Source of the DNA: Capitulum mitella
Taxonomy: Eukaryota > Arthropoda > Thecostraca > Pollicipedomorpha > Pollicipedidae
Direction: 5' to 3'
Assembly (NCBI GenBank): GCA_030062745.1
Contig: CP099839.1
Coordinates: forward strand, 6,991,115 to 7,055,114
DNA: 64,000 nucleotides
Positions 26,264 to 37,353 of the stretch are shown here, in pieces. The notes below the pieces were generated by a model, which did no database searches, was not told the origin of the DNA, and saw nothing but the letters and a program-made list of their open reading frames with translations. Both the position numbers and the translations under genes were made by a program. Every line of letters begins with the position of its first letter. The first letter of the stretch is position 1.

Positions 26264-26281
26264 TTAACCCTTTAGTGCCCA
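26264..26281 (+). repeat. piggyBac left terminal repeat with TTAA
   Basis: TTAA at 26264-26267 is followed by CCCTTTAGTGCCCA. This matches the inverted end at 28906-28923 at 13 of 14 positions, the arrangement expected for a piggyBac transposon and its duplicated TTAA target. Confidence 0.9.
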
Positions 26282-26545
26282 ATTTATATCCTGTAACATT
26301 TTGCCAAATTTTATGCCGTATTTATTAGGTCAGTACTAGGGAAAAAAGACAGCTATAGCACCCGAAGCCCCTCATTCACCGGTTAGAGCTCAGTAGGGGT
26401 CCATATATATATGGCCTGGGCACCTGGGCGGTCGAAAATCAGCTAGAAATTAGGGAAAAAGGTGTCGACAACAACTGACAAACAGCAAGCGTGTATTCTT
26501 GATCAGACAGGACACGAACATTGATATGAGTCTGCAGAACTCACT

Positions 26546-26900
26546 GAGGATCCCAGTCACGTCCGTCAAGTTCTCTGGACCCATGTATCCCAGCCTACAA
26601 CCCTTCGGTGTAGAGTGGGACTCGGCATCCAACGCACAGGTGCACATTACAGTTCTGGCACCCCGTCTTACGGGTGGCCAGATCAGGCCGCAATCTAGCA
26701 CTGGCACACGCATCAGGATTACAGTAAAAATCCCAGTCCCGTCTCATAAGTCCCACAGGACCCTCCAGTACCCAACCTACGACCCATCCGCGGTGTGGAA
26801 CGGGACGAAGCATCCAACGCAGAGGTGGACTTGACACTTCTGGCATCCTGTCTTGGGGTGGCCCTTGCAGCGCGACTTGTTAGCGCAGGTCCCCTGCTTG
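26546..26900 (-). repeat. Tandem duplication of the transposase zinc-finger segment
   Basis: Two diverged copies of about 176 bp lie head to tail. Both encode the same cysteine-rich motif on the minus strand: GCQKCQVHLCVGC in the copy joined to the transposase (about 26800-26850) and GCQNCNVHLCVGC in the outer copy (about 26630-26665). The inner copy ends at a stop codon at 26777-26779, so the outer copy is beyond the reading frame and probably untranslated. Confidence 0.8.
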
Positions 26901-28506
26901 GCAAGGGGGACCACGAGGTGGTTGACCCCATCAAACCGGATATCCTGGAGGACCCGGACAGCGGCCGATGAGGAGCTGGGACGCCCAGACGGCGGCTTGA
27001 CGCTCTCTGCCATGTAGGACTGAACGATGGTTTGGATGAAGTCCAGCTGGGTTTCTTCGGGGTGGTGGCGTCAGTGGATCAGCCAGGCGTTCTGCATTGT
27101 AGCTCCCAGAATCCAGTTGTAGATGCACCACCAGAACTTCCTCTGCCGGATTCCGATCCTGTAGCACCCGATGTTTTGGTCCATGCGATCTGTTCCTCCC
27201 ATCGCACGGTTGTACTCCTTGATGACCTTCGGCTGAGACACACCGATGCGCTTTTCCTCCTTCTGGGACCACCGCTGAACCTCGGTGGTGGGCTTCGAGC
27301 CGTACACTGTTGACGCCACCGTGACGGCGGAGTTGTCTTTCCACCTGGCGACGTTGATGCCTACGCTGGTTTCTGTGGCGACGGAGGTCTCTCCCCTCGG
27401 GGCCTTTTTCATTACAGCAAGGGGCTTCAGAGGGCATCCTCTCAGCCGGTTCTGGCGCATGTCCGTGGGCTCCCTCCTCATTCAGGGACTTTATCAGGGG
27501 AAAACTGGTGAAGAGGTTATCCATGAAGACATGGACCGAATCTTGCCGCATCTCTCTTGGCATCCTGTCGACGAGGATCTTCACCGCCGCTCCGCACTTC
27601 CCGAAAGCGGCTTCGTACTCTAGACGCTTGATGATCCCGCCTGCTCCCTGGTACACGTCGAATGCCAGGAGGTACCCGTCCGGGCTGTTGAGGCACCATG
27701 CCTTGAATCCGAACCGGATGGGTTTTCCACGCAGGAATTGTTTGCAACCATGCCGGCCATAGTAGGGGATCATGCTCTCGTCCACGTCAAGGTCGGTGGA
27801 GGTCGCGGGCCTCTGAAAACCCTGGATGAATTTGTCCTGGATGGCGTCGATGAGGAGACGGAGTTTGGCCATCTTGTCGCTGCGGTCGAGCCGTTGGTTG
27901 TCAGCGAAGTGGAGGACCGACAGGATGGCATCGAAGCGGTTTCGCGACATGACTCGGGCCACGAATTCGACGTGCAGGTCCGGATCGACGGACCAGTAGT
28001 GACGACGTGCTGGGACCTGGTGGTAGCCCGAGAAGAACTGGATCGCCATAACGGCTTTCAGCTCGGCAATTGACGACTCCAGGACGTGCTTCCCACTCCA
28101 CTGGCTGTACCGGTGGATCTCGTGCTGAAGGTGTCGGAAGAAGGCGTCGTCAAAGAAGAACTCAAACACCTGGACAGGCGTCATTTTGAAGAAGTCCTGC
28201 TGGGGGTACGGGCACTGCTCTACCCGCTCCTTGAGGAAGGAAGCCACCTCCCGCTTCCCCCATCTGAAGCCACCTGAGGCTGCAGCTACGTCTTCTTCCT
28301 CGTCAGAATCATCTCCGCCGCGAACGATCTCAGCCTCCACTTGAAGGAGGTTGCGACTGAGGTTGTCGACCGTGCCGCAGCCGTCCTCATCCCCTGAGTC
28401 ACCATCGCTGTCCTCGCGGACGTCAGGAGGACAAATGAAGATGTCGGTGCCATGCTCTCCATTCTCTTCAGCGAGATCTAGGAGGTCCAGCAGCTTCCCA
28501 CTTCTG
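26777..28506 (-). pseudogene. piggyBac transposase, one frameshift and one stop
   Basis: The product would cut and paste piggyBac elements at TTAA using an RNase H-like DDD active site. Counting from codon 28340-28338, the first two catalytic aspartates are at about residue 187 (in DVDESMIPYYGR) and 274 (in VFMDNLFTS). The third lies in the segment containing AMGGTDRMDQ, after a one-base frameshift in the purine run near 27465-27480. A TGA at 27071-27073 (context WLIH-stop-RHHPEE; possibly a decayed CGA) interrupts the same frame before the cysteine-rich C-terminal zinc finger ending at 26779. The frame also extends upstream without a stop through an acidic N-terminus (DSDGDSGDEDG) to a good splice acceptor (TATTTTCAG) at about 28507, so a short upstream exon is likely; I could not place it. 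As it stands it should make no active transposase. Confidence 0.9.
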
Positions 28507-28905
28507 AAAATAAGAATAAATTGGAAATGCGTAATATTCGACCACCCTACTGTCCATGGCCATATATATAATGGGCTATGCAGAAGCCTGCTCAGTTGAG
28601 GCGCATCTCACTCTAGGGAAACATTTTCATATCAGGGAGTTCGAGAGTGATTCTGAGGACACCACAAAACAAAATCTAGCTTCCACAATGATTTAGACGC
28701 TCCATGGACTCACCGGCGTGTTTTCGATATGTAGGCGTAGATCCGTGTAAAGAAGGATGCACGATATAGGTTGGACACTCCGACCAAACACACTCACAGC
28801 TCTTCACCAAACCCGTGGGATATATTAGAAGTCCTTTTAGCGGCAACCACTCCGCATCGTTTCACGCAAAATGATTTAGAAACACTGTTATAAATATATC
28901 GCTAT

Positions 28906-28923
28906 GGGCACTAATGGGTTAAC
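28906..28923 (-). repeat. piggyBac right terminal repeat with TTAA
   Basis: TGGGCACTAATGGG followed by TTAA at 28920-28923: the inverted partner of 26264-26281. Confidence 0.9.
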
Positions 28924-30720
28924 ATGACATAATAACACCTTAACATTTAACCCAAGCGGGGCCGGGTGTCCATGAGAACCCCTCCGGTTTTTCAAGAATA
29001 GCCAAAAAACAAAGAGGCGCAGATGCATGAATTGTGTGGTACCTTTTCATTCACCCTTTTTGCATATCGCGCCTTTTTTACTTGAGGTCACCTCAGGCAA
29101 CTGGCCAGTACAGGTCAAGTAAGACCATGTTCCAAAAAAGTCAAATGCCGTAACTTCTTCCAAAATGTATCGATTAACATGAAACGTCACACTGACAGAA
29201 CACGGCAGATGCAACAATTCTGCTATCTGGAATTTTTCGGAAATTTCAAGGTCAGTGACCTAAGGTCAATTAAACTTTGGTCTTTTTATTTCATTTGGAT
29301 TGTTTGTCTGGTTTGGTGGTTTTAAATTATGAATATACGTCTTGGTGCTTCTCACGTAGTTTCCACATATCAATTTACCTATTGACCCGTGACTTGAGGT
29401 TAAGCTGCGTTTCATACCGAATTTCCAGACCCGAGGCCGAATATTATTCACAGGTTTTGCAGTCTCTGGATGTTTTTCAGTCGCCATAGGTGCTTTCGAA
29501 ACACTGATGGTAAAAACTTATATCCCCTGATTAACCTATTCACATTTGGCCAAGGCTGACCTGATCTGGCATTTTGAAAAATGAGGTTTGTTTTCAATGC
29601 GTACACACTTCACGGTCAGATCAGTCAAATGGTCACTCAAGTTCATGAAGTCAACCTAAGTTACTGGCCTAAAAAAGCCAAAAAGTGGAAAAAAATAAAA
29701 ACCTCGAAATAGTGGAAACTGCGAAAATATGATCCACAGGGTCCTACCGTAATAACTGTACTGTAATGTGATCCTACTGTAATCAGGTACCATTCTGCCG
29801 TTAAAAGAACTCTTTAAGAGGGCAAATATAAATTTCATTGCGTCCCCCCCCCCATTTCCTTAGAACAGTACGTGGCCGTGGTATGGAACGACAAACGGAA
29901 GGCACAACCCAGCCGATCCATTTTTCTTTGACAGGTCTATTTATTCCTAAGTGTGTAATACCTAAGTGATTTTGAGCGCCGAATTCAAAATAAACGTAAA
30001 AAAACACGCCACAGAAGGCAAGTTTTTGCAGGAAAAGTGTACCAAAACCAATAAATTTTACTTCAGGTCAGTGGCCTCAGGCGGCTTAGAAGAGGCCAGA
30101 ACCATAAATGTGTGCTTAATAATTTCCTGACTTTGCTTTGTGTCGTTTTAACCCCCAGTTGGGCATTGAGCAGGAAATCGGCGGCGTTTTGGTGTTTTGT
30201 ATCAGTCAAAAAAGGGTAAGCGACAGGATATTTTTGGCCATCTATCCGTAATCTGACCTCATATCAACTTCAAACCTGGCACACCGGTAGACGGTTAAGT
30301 AACAATTTATATTTCGTCCGGCTTGTTGGCTGCAAATATCAAAACAGAAGCTCTAAGTATGGAAACATTTTTTTGCTTTTGACCTTGATGTGACTACACG
30401 ACCTGACAGCTGACCTCAGATCACTCAGATTGTTTCCGCATTTTTAATGAATCATCTGTTTACTCATACAAAGTTTGGTCTTTCTTTAAAACTCCAATTC
30501 AATCGTGCCAGCAGTTTGAAGTTTACCTTGAAAAAGGTTATATCTGAAAACCATGACCTGACTTTGACCTGTCTAGTTCATTGACTCTAAATTACCTTAT
30601 TGTTTGGACCAAATGATTTGCTATTCAGTTTTGTACAGGTGTGCCGAATTTGGTGCGGCCGTTCCGCACGGTTTAGGACCTATCCTGGAAAAAAATGAGG
30701 CGGTCAAAGTGCCGCCATCC
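28924..30720. repeat. AGGTCA-rich repeat with TTAACCC end
   Basis: Starts with TTAACCCAAGCGGGGCCGGG near 28947-28967, which looks like a TTAA-element end with a weak, mismatched G/C hairpin. It is followed by about 1.7 kb of non-coding DNA with many AGGTCA/TGACCT words (for example near 29086, 29115 and 30064). No matching right end was found, so it may be truncated or composite. Runs of C at 29846-29855 add low complexity. Confidence 0.5.
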
Positions 30721-31928
30721 GAGAGCGTGGTTATCTTGAGGCGTGATGGTGACAAATGCGTCCCAGCCCAAGATCTTCAGTAGTGTGTCACCATCACACC
30801 ATCATCAGTATATTTCACGGCTGGTGCCATTTAGCCCCGTGCGATACCGGGCGAAAAGTCAATTCCGGAAGCGGCGTGGTCTGGAGGGTGATATCGACTT
30901 CCTCATCGACCTCTTTCCCTGGAAGTGTGACTGATGAAACGTTGCAGTGCAAAGCAACATGCGCGATGCCTTGATGCCTGCGGCTCCGCCCCTGATCAAT
31001 ACGATTTTGCACCGTTCGCAGGAGCTGGCTGCTCGTCGCTGTCTCTGACCCTGAGCTGGAACTCGGCATAACCGGTTTGGCGGCGCCCAGGAGTGCCCGT
31101 GAGCGGCATTGTTCCGAGGACACCGTCAGACAGAAGTGCGGGAGAAGTAAAACCTGCGCTGTCCTCGTGCCGCCGCTGCGGTCACGCCGCCGGCTCTGTC
31201 TTGAGCTGAGAGCCTGCTGATTCCGTCCACAGGAACGCTGATTCCGGCCCAATGACATGGATTCCCCAGGGCCGTGCTGCTCAGGATGCGTCGACAGCTG
31301 CGTGTTCAGGACAAAGAAGGCCTGTGAAGCATCGCTGCCTGAGGTCTGATTTCTTCCATATCACCGGGACGTCAACAGGTCGATAGCTCCGGACATTTGC
31401 TGAGTGTCAAAACACGCCGCGTCGTAGGCAGTAATGATGTGGTTTTTCAAGCGACGAGTATGGCACCTGCTGGGCACAAGATTTAAGGAAGAGGGTGTGC
31501 CAGCTGACTAGACAGAGAAGCAGCTTAGAAGACGCTTGTCCCAGTAAGATGACGTGCAAAGTCAGCTGTTCGAACAAACTGTTCGAATAAATTTGTTGAC
31601 TTCGCTCGTCAATGCACTTTACCTCTGTTTATGATTCACTGTTCTGTTTATGTTCATGCTCGTATGCACATGCTCATATGCATGTGTTCAACGTGCACTC
31701 GCAAAATGCGTCGGTTCTTACGACTTGTTTAGTGCCAGAAAATCAGTAGAAATTAAAATCTTAGAATGCATCTGTTTTATGAAACAGAAGTCTCCGTCGC
31801 CCATACCCATGAATTTAATGAGGCTCGGTTCAGCATTAGTACCGACTTTCAGCGTCAACAGACGAAGACCATCAGTGCCAACGACCGCCGTGACTCACGA
31901 CGAACGGCCACTCTTGTCTGCCATTTGT
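30721..31928. other. Intergenic, one short inverted repeat
   Basis: Moderately GC-rich in 30950-31260, with a 147-codon minus-strand open frame (30815-31258) rich in Ser and Arg and without any recognised domain; I do not call it a gene. A 12-bp perfect inverted repeat lies at its left edge. Confidence 0.45.
30743..30797. repeat. 12-bp perfect inverted repeat
   Basis: GTGATGGTGACA (30743-30754) and TGTCACCATCAC (30786-30797) are perfect complements separated by 31 bases. Pairing does not continue into the loop, so it is too short for a typical microRNA precursor. Confidence 0.6.
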
Positions 31929-32150
31929 GATGTGGTAATCGCAGTGTAGGTATGTGGGTCAGAAGTTCGCGAGTTCGAATCCAGGTGCTTCCATCTCCCT
32001 TTGGGGTGCAAAACAAACATGTCTGATAACTACAACTATTACCATTAAGTGGTCTCTACGGACCATTTGACCCGGCGATGGCCGTGGGGACGACGCAAAA
32101 CCGAATTGCGATATAAACGATGCTTTCTTACGAGGAAAACAGTCCAAATT
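31929..32150 (+). mobile_element. tRNA-derived SINE (head and part of body)
   Basis: A polymerase III B-box, GTTCGAATCC, lies at 31973-31982, with an A-box-like stretch (TGTGGTAATCGCAG) starting about 42 bases upstream, close to tRNA spacing. A non-tRNA body follows (to about 32150). No intact cloverleaf can be formed, so it is not a functional tRNA. The 3' end is not defined. Confidence 0.5.
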
Positions 32151-33038
32151 ATCGTAACCATAGTTGTCTGAATACCTCGTCACAGTTATTCAGCAGCACG
32201 TTACAGAGACTGTGGTGTAAACTCTAGATTTAAGAAAAGGTGGAAAGCCAAATTACCCGGAAAATGCGCATTTTGCGAAAGTTATACGAAAGCGAACGGA
32301 ATTAAACATCCACCATGAAAAGGATGCATGCAAGTGGCTTGGACAACTGTCGCTATCAGCTCTTCGCATGGGTACATGCTACCAATCAATCACACAGAGG
32401 TACAGTACTGTGAAACAGCATTGGCATACTACATATTTGTCTTGCAATCATATTTACCAAATTACGCCCAGACAGGCCCTAGTTATTCATCAAAGAGAAG
32501 AGCAAACGTCAAAAGACTGCCCTCGGCGCCGTGCAGGTTGTAGAAAGATCTCCAAGAGAACCATAACACTTACGCAAATTAGAATACAACAGGCACACAA
32601 AACACAATGTTTTCTCTGAAGCCAGCCGTTATTCGGAGCTGCTTCCTTTACCTTACCTTTTACTAGCACTGGAAGATGTCCTGACAGAAAATTTTTCATA
32701 TTTTTCTTTGTACTCTTCTTTCGAAAACCTGGCCTGCACTGAGGTCAGTCTTTCCATTGCTGTCCTTCACGTCTATGAATAACTAGAGATTATTTGGTCA
32801 AAGCGAAACAGACAATTAAGTGTAATAATGCCTTACGTACAAGAGGCTTCCTGCGAATTGCCAATTTATCACCACATCAACTGCAAATAACGCAAGGTAC
32901 GTGGTGTTGCACGTATCGTAGGCTGCGGTCAATAGTCTGTAGCTTGTTTTTTAACCCTTTTAATAAAAGAGGTTCTGCGTCCTAAAGTACATAGCACAGT
33001 ACATGCCGCAATGCCTAGGTATAAGCCTCTCGTTTTGA
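32151..33038. other. Intergenic, nothing recognised
   Basis: AT-rich DNA with no repeat structure or coding signal that I can support. Confidence 0.5.
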
Positions 33039-33240
33039 TTAACCCACCCCGTCGTAGGGGATCAATGTGATCCCCCAGTTAGTTTGTCTTGAATGTCTTT
33101 TGAACGATTTAGCCTACCCTTCTCAAGCTCACAGTATCTGTCCAATACTGAACAGCAGTGCTAAAGTTGTTTAATTATTTACCTATTTACGTTGAAATCG
33201 GACCTTGACTTCCTGGGATATCAAAGTTTAAATCCGGTGG
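33039..33240 (+). repeat. TTAA-element end with perfect hairpin
   Basis: TTAACCCACCCC starts at 33039 and is followed by GGGGATCA-ATG-TGATCCCC at 33057-33075, a perfect 8-bp hairpin. This is the same architecture as the ends of the TTAA-bounded elements, with a different stem core. No opposite end is found within about 1.3 kb. Confidence 0.5.
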
Positions 33241-34409
33241 TCAACGCCCCGCCGCGCGCCCAAAGGCTGGTAACCACCAGCGAGAACCATGACTTGACAT
33301 GATCACGGGATGACTTTTGGGTATCTTTCACCTGACATCGTATCTCATACCTATGAAGGGAATATCTGAGCCGTATTCGAGTTTCTAAGACACTCAAAGC
33401 CCCCCAAAGACGGGGAAGACAGGGTGTAGGGGCAAGAACGCCATGGACGGGCCGAGTCAAGGAAGTATGGCAGTACATGAAAGCACAGACACACAAACAC
33501 GTGCAGATCCCTGGAACAACAGACGAGCGAAATTTGATGAAAAATCAACAACGTTTTGCTTAGCCTGCTTCATACAACACACTACATTCCTCTAGCAGAC
33601 TATGTGGTTGTAGACTGCCCATCATGCTCTCTCTCTCCTTTTCTTTTTCTTTTTTTCCACTGCCCTCTTTATCTCCCTCTACCCTTCCTTTTTTTCCCTC
33701 GCTTTCTTCCTTTGTCTCTATCACCCTCGGTTTTCCGTCTACCTCTCCATAATATAATCTTCAACCTAGGACTGACCAGGGCCAAGAGCTTTTATACGCT
33801 ATTTTGTCCCATGGCAGAATTTTACCGTTATTTGGCCGTAGTAACCACCAGGACCAGTCTTGCTCCACCACGTGCAGTGCTATTGCCCCCATACTTTACT
33901 CATCTCCCTTCAGCATCCCGTTTATCGTGCAGTTTTTCCATGGCGTCCACGAATGCAACGACTCTACAAACCAGATAGCATGCATAATTTATTCCATCTG
34001 GGGCACTTAGCAACTCAGGAAAGTCTGACTGCACCTCCCTGGTTCACCTTGGTGGACGTATGACGTCAAGGTCGCCACCGGAAAGCAGAAACTGTCGGTC
34101 TAGGAAAAATGATCTGGACACAACATCGGCGGCTTTGTGGTTCGCCTGGTACGGAAGTGAAGGCCAATTGCTGCCGTCGTCGGGCTGATGGACGGGAGAA
34201 TACGGCCATATGACTATCACGGTAAACGTTTTATTTTTTTCACGAGTGTTTCGATAATACATCATAGACGACAGGACGGCATGATTCCATTTATACAGGA
34301 CAGCTGAAGCTATATGGGACTACCTCGAAGCACTGGAATGTCGTGACGGTCTTGCGTGTACAGTGCATGCGCGATAAGGACGTTTGCTTCATGAAATAAG
34401 GTTTGATCT
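33241..34409. other. Intergenic with polypyrimidine tract
   Basis: Apart from the C/T tract at 33627-33730, nothing is recognised. Confidence 0.5.
33627..33730 (+). repeat. C/T-rich tract with (CT)n
   Basis: About 100 bp of almost pure pyrimidine beginning with CTCTCTCTCTC. On the minus strand it is GA-rich, like the tracts at 47.8 and 57.1 kb, and could bind GAGA-type factors. It may equally be simple low-complexity sequence. Confidence 0.7.
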
Positions 34410-34830
34410 AAATGCACGGCCAAACGCGTTGGTCTCTCGCCACCACCGTGCGCCCTGCCTGTGACCGGGACTCCCCAGCCTCCCCTGTCCTGGGGAGCAG
34501 ACGGCGGCGGTACCCGCCCGGTCGACCGACCACGTCCAGCCGGCCCGGTCGCCGCCAGGTGGGGACACCTCCCACCTGGCGCGGGCGCCGGCCGGCGGCG
34601 CCGCGTGGCGTGGACGGCGCCCGTCGGCTGCCTGTAACGGCGCCTATGATTTATGCAGTGATGACTGGCGGCGGCCGGGCGCGGCGTGCACGGACGGCGG
34701 CGGCGGCGGCGGCGGCGGCGCGGCCCCCGCCAGGGCCATGGTCGCAGCAGGCCGGTCTGGCCCGCGGCAGTCGACAGTGGCCATCACTCATTCGCCGGCC
34801 GACAATGGCGAGGATTTAGGCCAATTACGC
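34410..34830. promoter_or_regulatory. CpG island with inverted CAGGTGGG pair
   Basis: A 400-bp, very GC-rich island. It holds a perfect 11-bp inverted repeat, CGCCAGGTGGG (34553-34563) and its complement (34571-34581), with a 7-base spacer; each arm resembles the CTCF core. It also holds ATGATTTATGC near 34647, similar to an Exd/Abd-B composite site, and a CGG tract at 34694-34721. Its place on the 3' side of Abd-B makes a boundary or enhancer plausible. This is inference from motifs only. Confidence 0.4.
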
Positions 34831-35772
34831 GGCCAGTGGGCATACTGAAGCGCAATTAAAATCGCGTAGGCCGGGGCTGGCGGGGTATGACATGGGGAAA
34901 ACAGGCCTCGTTCCGTGATATGCATTTTACTGAATGCTGAATGATGGTGAAGAGATGCCGTTGAGATGCTTTGCACGTTTTAATCGTCCAAAATAGCTTA
35001 ACCACAGACAGATATGGGATTACGAAGTAAACGACAGCGAGCCTAGCGTAAGCCATTTTTACAGCATTCATTACTCCCGTGAATATTTGCATCCAATGAA
35101 GAAGCAAGCGCTTTCGCTTTGCAAAGTACTTAAGCAGGGTTCCCCTGGACCAGGGCCGGAGGGCTCAGCGTTCGTAATGTCCCTCCCTGTAGGCCAGCTG
35201 CACCGTGATGTCACGATCCAGACACTGCTTTCAGCATAACCATTAATTCTGCACGCGTAACTATGGCTGCGTGAGCAAAGACGTTCATGAAGTCCAGTGG
35301 CGTGCCTGCTCCCGCCACGCAAGAGAAAACTGCTGTCACGGTGGCCGAGCGGGTTGGTAGGGTTCATGGGTTACACTTGTACCTGTCGTTGGTGCCGACT
35401 AAAATATCCTAGGATGGACGAGAAATCTGCCGTGGGCCAATTCTCAGGCCCGTGGGCTGGGCTTAAATGCAAGGCATTGTGGTGTAAGTGTAACAATATT
35501 CGTATCTTCGGACGGGGCCGTAAACAGACTCGGGAGAGCCGTGCACGCGGCGCTGTGTTCGTGCTTGGTGCCTGAGGGATACGTGCCGCCATCGACCGCT
35601 GATAATGTCACGCCGCCTTATATTCAGAGCGTTTACGACGAGCTTAGCTCGAACAGCAGTAACGACAGTGCTAATTGAATTACAAGGTTCGCGATTACGA
35701 TCGATTGATCGGTCACGAAAATAAAAAGCCCTGCACTCCTAAGGATTGCCTATGGCTGGAACGTCGAGTCCA

Positions 35773-35827
<55 letters not shown>

Positions 35828-36289
35828 TTTCCACGTAAACCCAAGTTTCTCCCGGTACAAAAAAGGCTGCCTGTTTTCCTAATCATGCCCAGGGCCCCGG
35901 TGCCTGTGAAGACCATTCTTGACATGATAAGGTCCACGGCTTTATAGGCAGGTGAAAGAGCAGCAGATGTGATTTCGCCGGCCTAGGGTCACCAGATCAA
36001 ATGCAATTTGCTCCGTGGCTGTTGCAAAACGAAACATCATCCCAGAATCTGGCAATGCGCGATGTTTGGCAAGTTAGATAAATATCTTGGGACTAATCAC
36101 GAGACATTTTGCTTAGCAGTTGTACCCTGGGTGGTACTTAACTCCTCGAACATAGGCTTTTTTACTAACGTCTCAGGCCAGGAGAGGGTAGGCGAGACCC
36201 CTCGCCGTTTCGCTCCTAATTGAGCTAAAGCCGCAAAACAAAAACGAGCGTGTTACTCGTCATAAGAGCAAGCCAATGGTGCCCGGTTT
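34831..36289. other. Intergenic with tRNA-like fragment and (AT)n
   Basis: Contains a possible A-box, TGGCCGAGCGGG, at 35343-35354, as in Leu/Ser tRNAs. There is no B-box at the expected distance, so at best it is a degraded SINE head. An AT microsatellite lies at 35778-35825. No gene is seen. Confidence 0.45.
35778..35825. repeat. (AT)n microsatellite
   Basis: Uninterrupted AT dinucleotides for about 48 bp. Confidence 0.95.
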
Positions 36290-37353
36290 TAAGATTCCGG
36301 ATTAGCTAGTGGCCTCCTAGGTCAGGTCAATGACCCGGAATTGACGAAAAAATGGCGAAAAAAATATTTCAAAGGCCACAGAGCATAAAGTCTCACAGTT
36401 AGAGGCACCGGGTACGAAGCATAAGACTCCTTAAATCCTTGGAAATCTAATGGTAGCTTCCAACGTTATTTACGGTCAATGAAATAGGTCAGGTCAGGAT
36501 AAAATTCCGTGACCAGTTGGGACGGTGCGGAATCTAGAACCATCTGACTGCCACGAAATAAACCTGGATTAGCCAGAATATGTAAGAAATGTGTCCTGGG
36601 TTTGCAATCAGCGCTCAAAAATACCTTAAATCGACCCTAAAGATACCTTAACGAGGTAAAAAAATGTCATCCGAGGTTATCGGAAGCAAGTGACCTTGGT
36701 TGATATGGGACAACATTCATTGACCGCTCGTCGAATATAGGGCATCTTGAGGCGCTGATTTCGAACTTGACATCCACTTCGTACCATTCTAACCTGTTCA
36801 GCTCATTTTAACCGAAGTTCAGGGGCATCCGAAATCATCCAAATTAAGTCATGACGGTTGACCTCGAGAGGGTCTTGAAATTAGTGGCACCCACAGATGT
36901 GGTCCATTTACAACCATTTTCCTCCCAGGTTGCCCCTTTAATGTGATTAGCTTCCGTAAACATTGGAATCAGCCCACAAAAAGACGAAATAAAGTCGAGT
37001 TTAATTAAGGCCAATGAAGGTCACTGAACTGACCTGTTCTTCAAATGTGAGTTTTAAATCATTCTAGGTGTGTGATTGTGAGGTTCGCTTTTTAACCCGA
37101 GAAAACATCAGTTGTGCCGACAGCGCCGGGTTGCCGTGAAAATGTTTTTTTTTCAGGAAAACTGGTTTACAGACTCTTCAGAATGACGTCATATCTTCGC
37201 GCATGACCTGACCTCAACAAAATCCTTGTTTCAAAAGATGCGAAATAAAAGCTTACATGACTGAAATTTCAGCGTCGTAGCCCCAATATCTTTTATGCCA
37301 TCATGAAACTGACTGGGGATGAAAATCACCCCCTCCCCCCTGAAGTGCAAGGG
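36290..37353. repeat. AGGTCA-rich repeat ending at a TTAA hairpin
   Basis: Dense AGGTCAGGTCA words (for example 36319-36333 and 36486-36495). Its right edge, read leftward from TTAA at 37354-37357, is TTAACCCTTGCACTTCAGGG followed by a hairpin, GGGGATGA-AAA-TCACCCCC (37315-37333, one mismatch). A left end was not found. It shares the TTAA at 37354 with the next element. Confidence 0.5.

Larger units (their letters stand above)
26268..28919 (-). mobile_element. piggyBac transposon, full length with broken transposase
   Basis: A 2,652-bp element flanked by TTAA on both sides. Terminal inverted repeats are CCCTTTAGTGCCCA at the left and, read inward on the minus strand, CCCATTAGTGCCCA at the right. 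Inside lie similar AT-rich palindromic blocks (CCATATATATATGG at 26401-26414 and a related sequence near 28550-28575) that look like subterminal inverted repeats. A single piggyBac-family transposase gene lies on the minus strand. The near-perfect ends and only two visible lesions in the gene suggest a fairly recent insertion. Confidence 0.93.

Noticed and set aside
30815..31258. 147-codon minus-strand open frame
   Set aside because: Ser/Arg-rich, no domain, no splice or start context; length is unremarkable for moderately GC-rich DNA.
33556..33978. 140-codon open frame over the C/T tract
   Set aside because: The Leu/Ser/Phe/Pro content comes from the pyrimidine tract; no signal peptide or domain can be supported.
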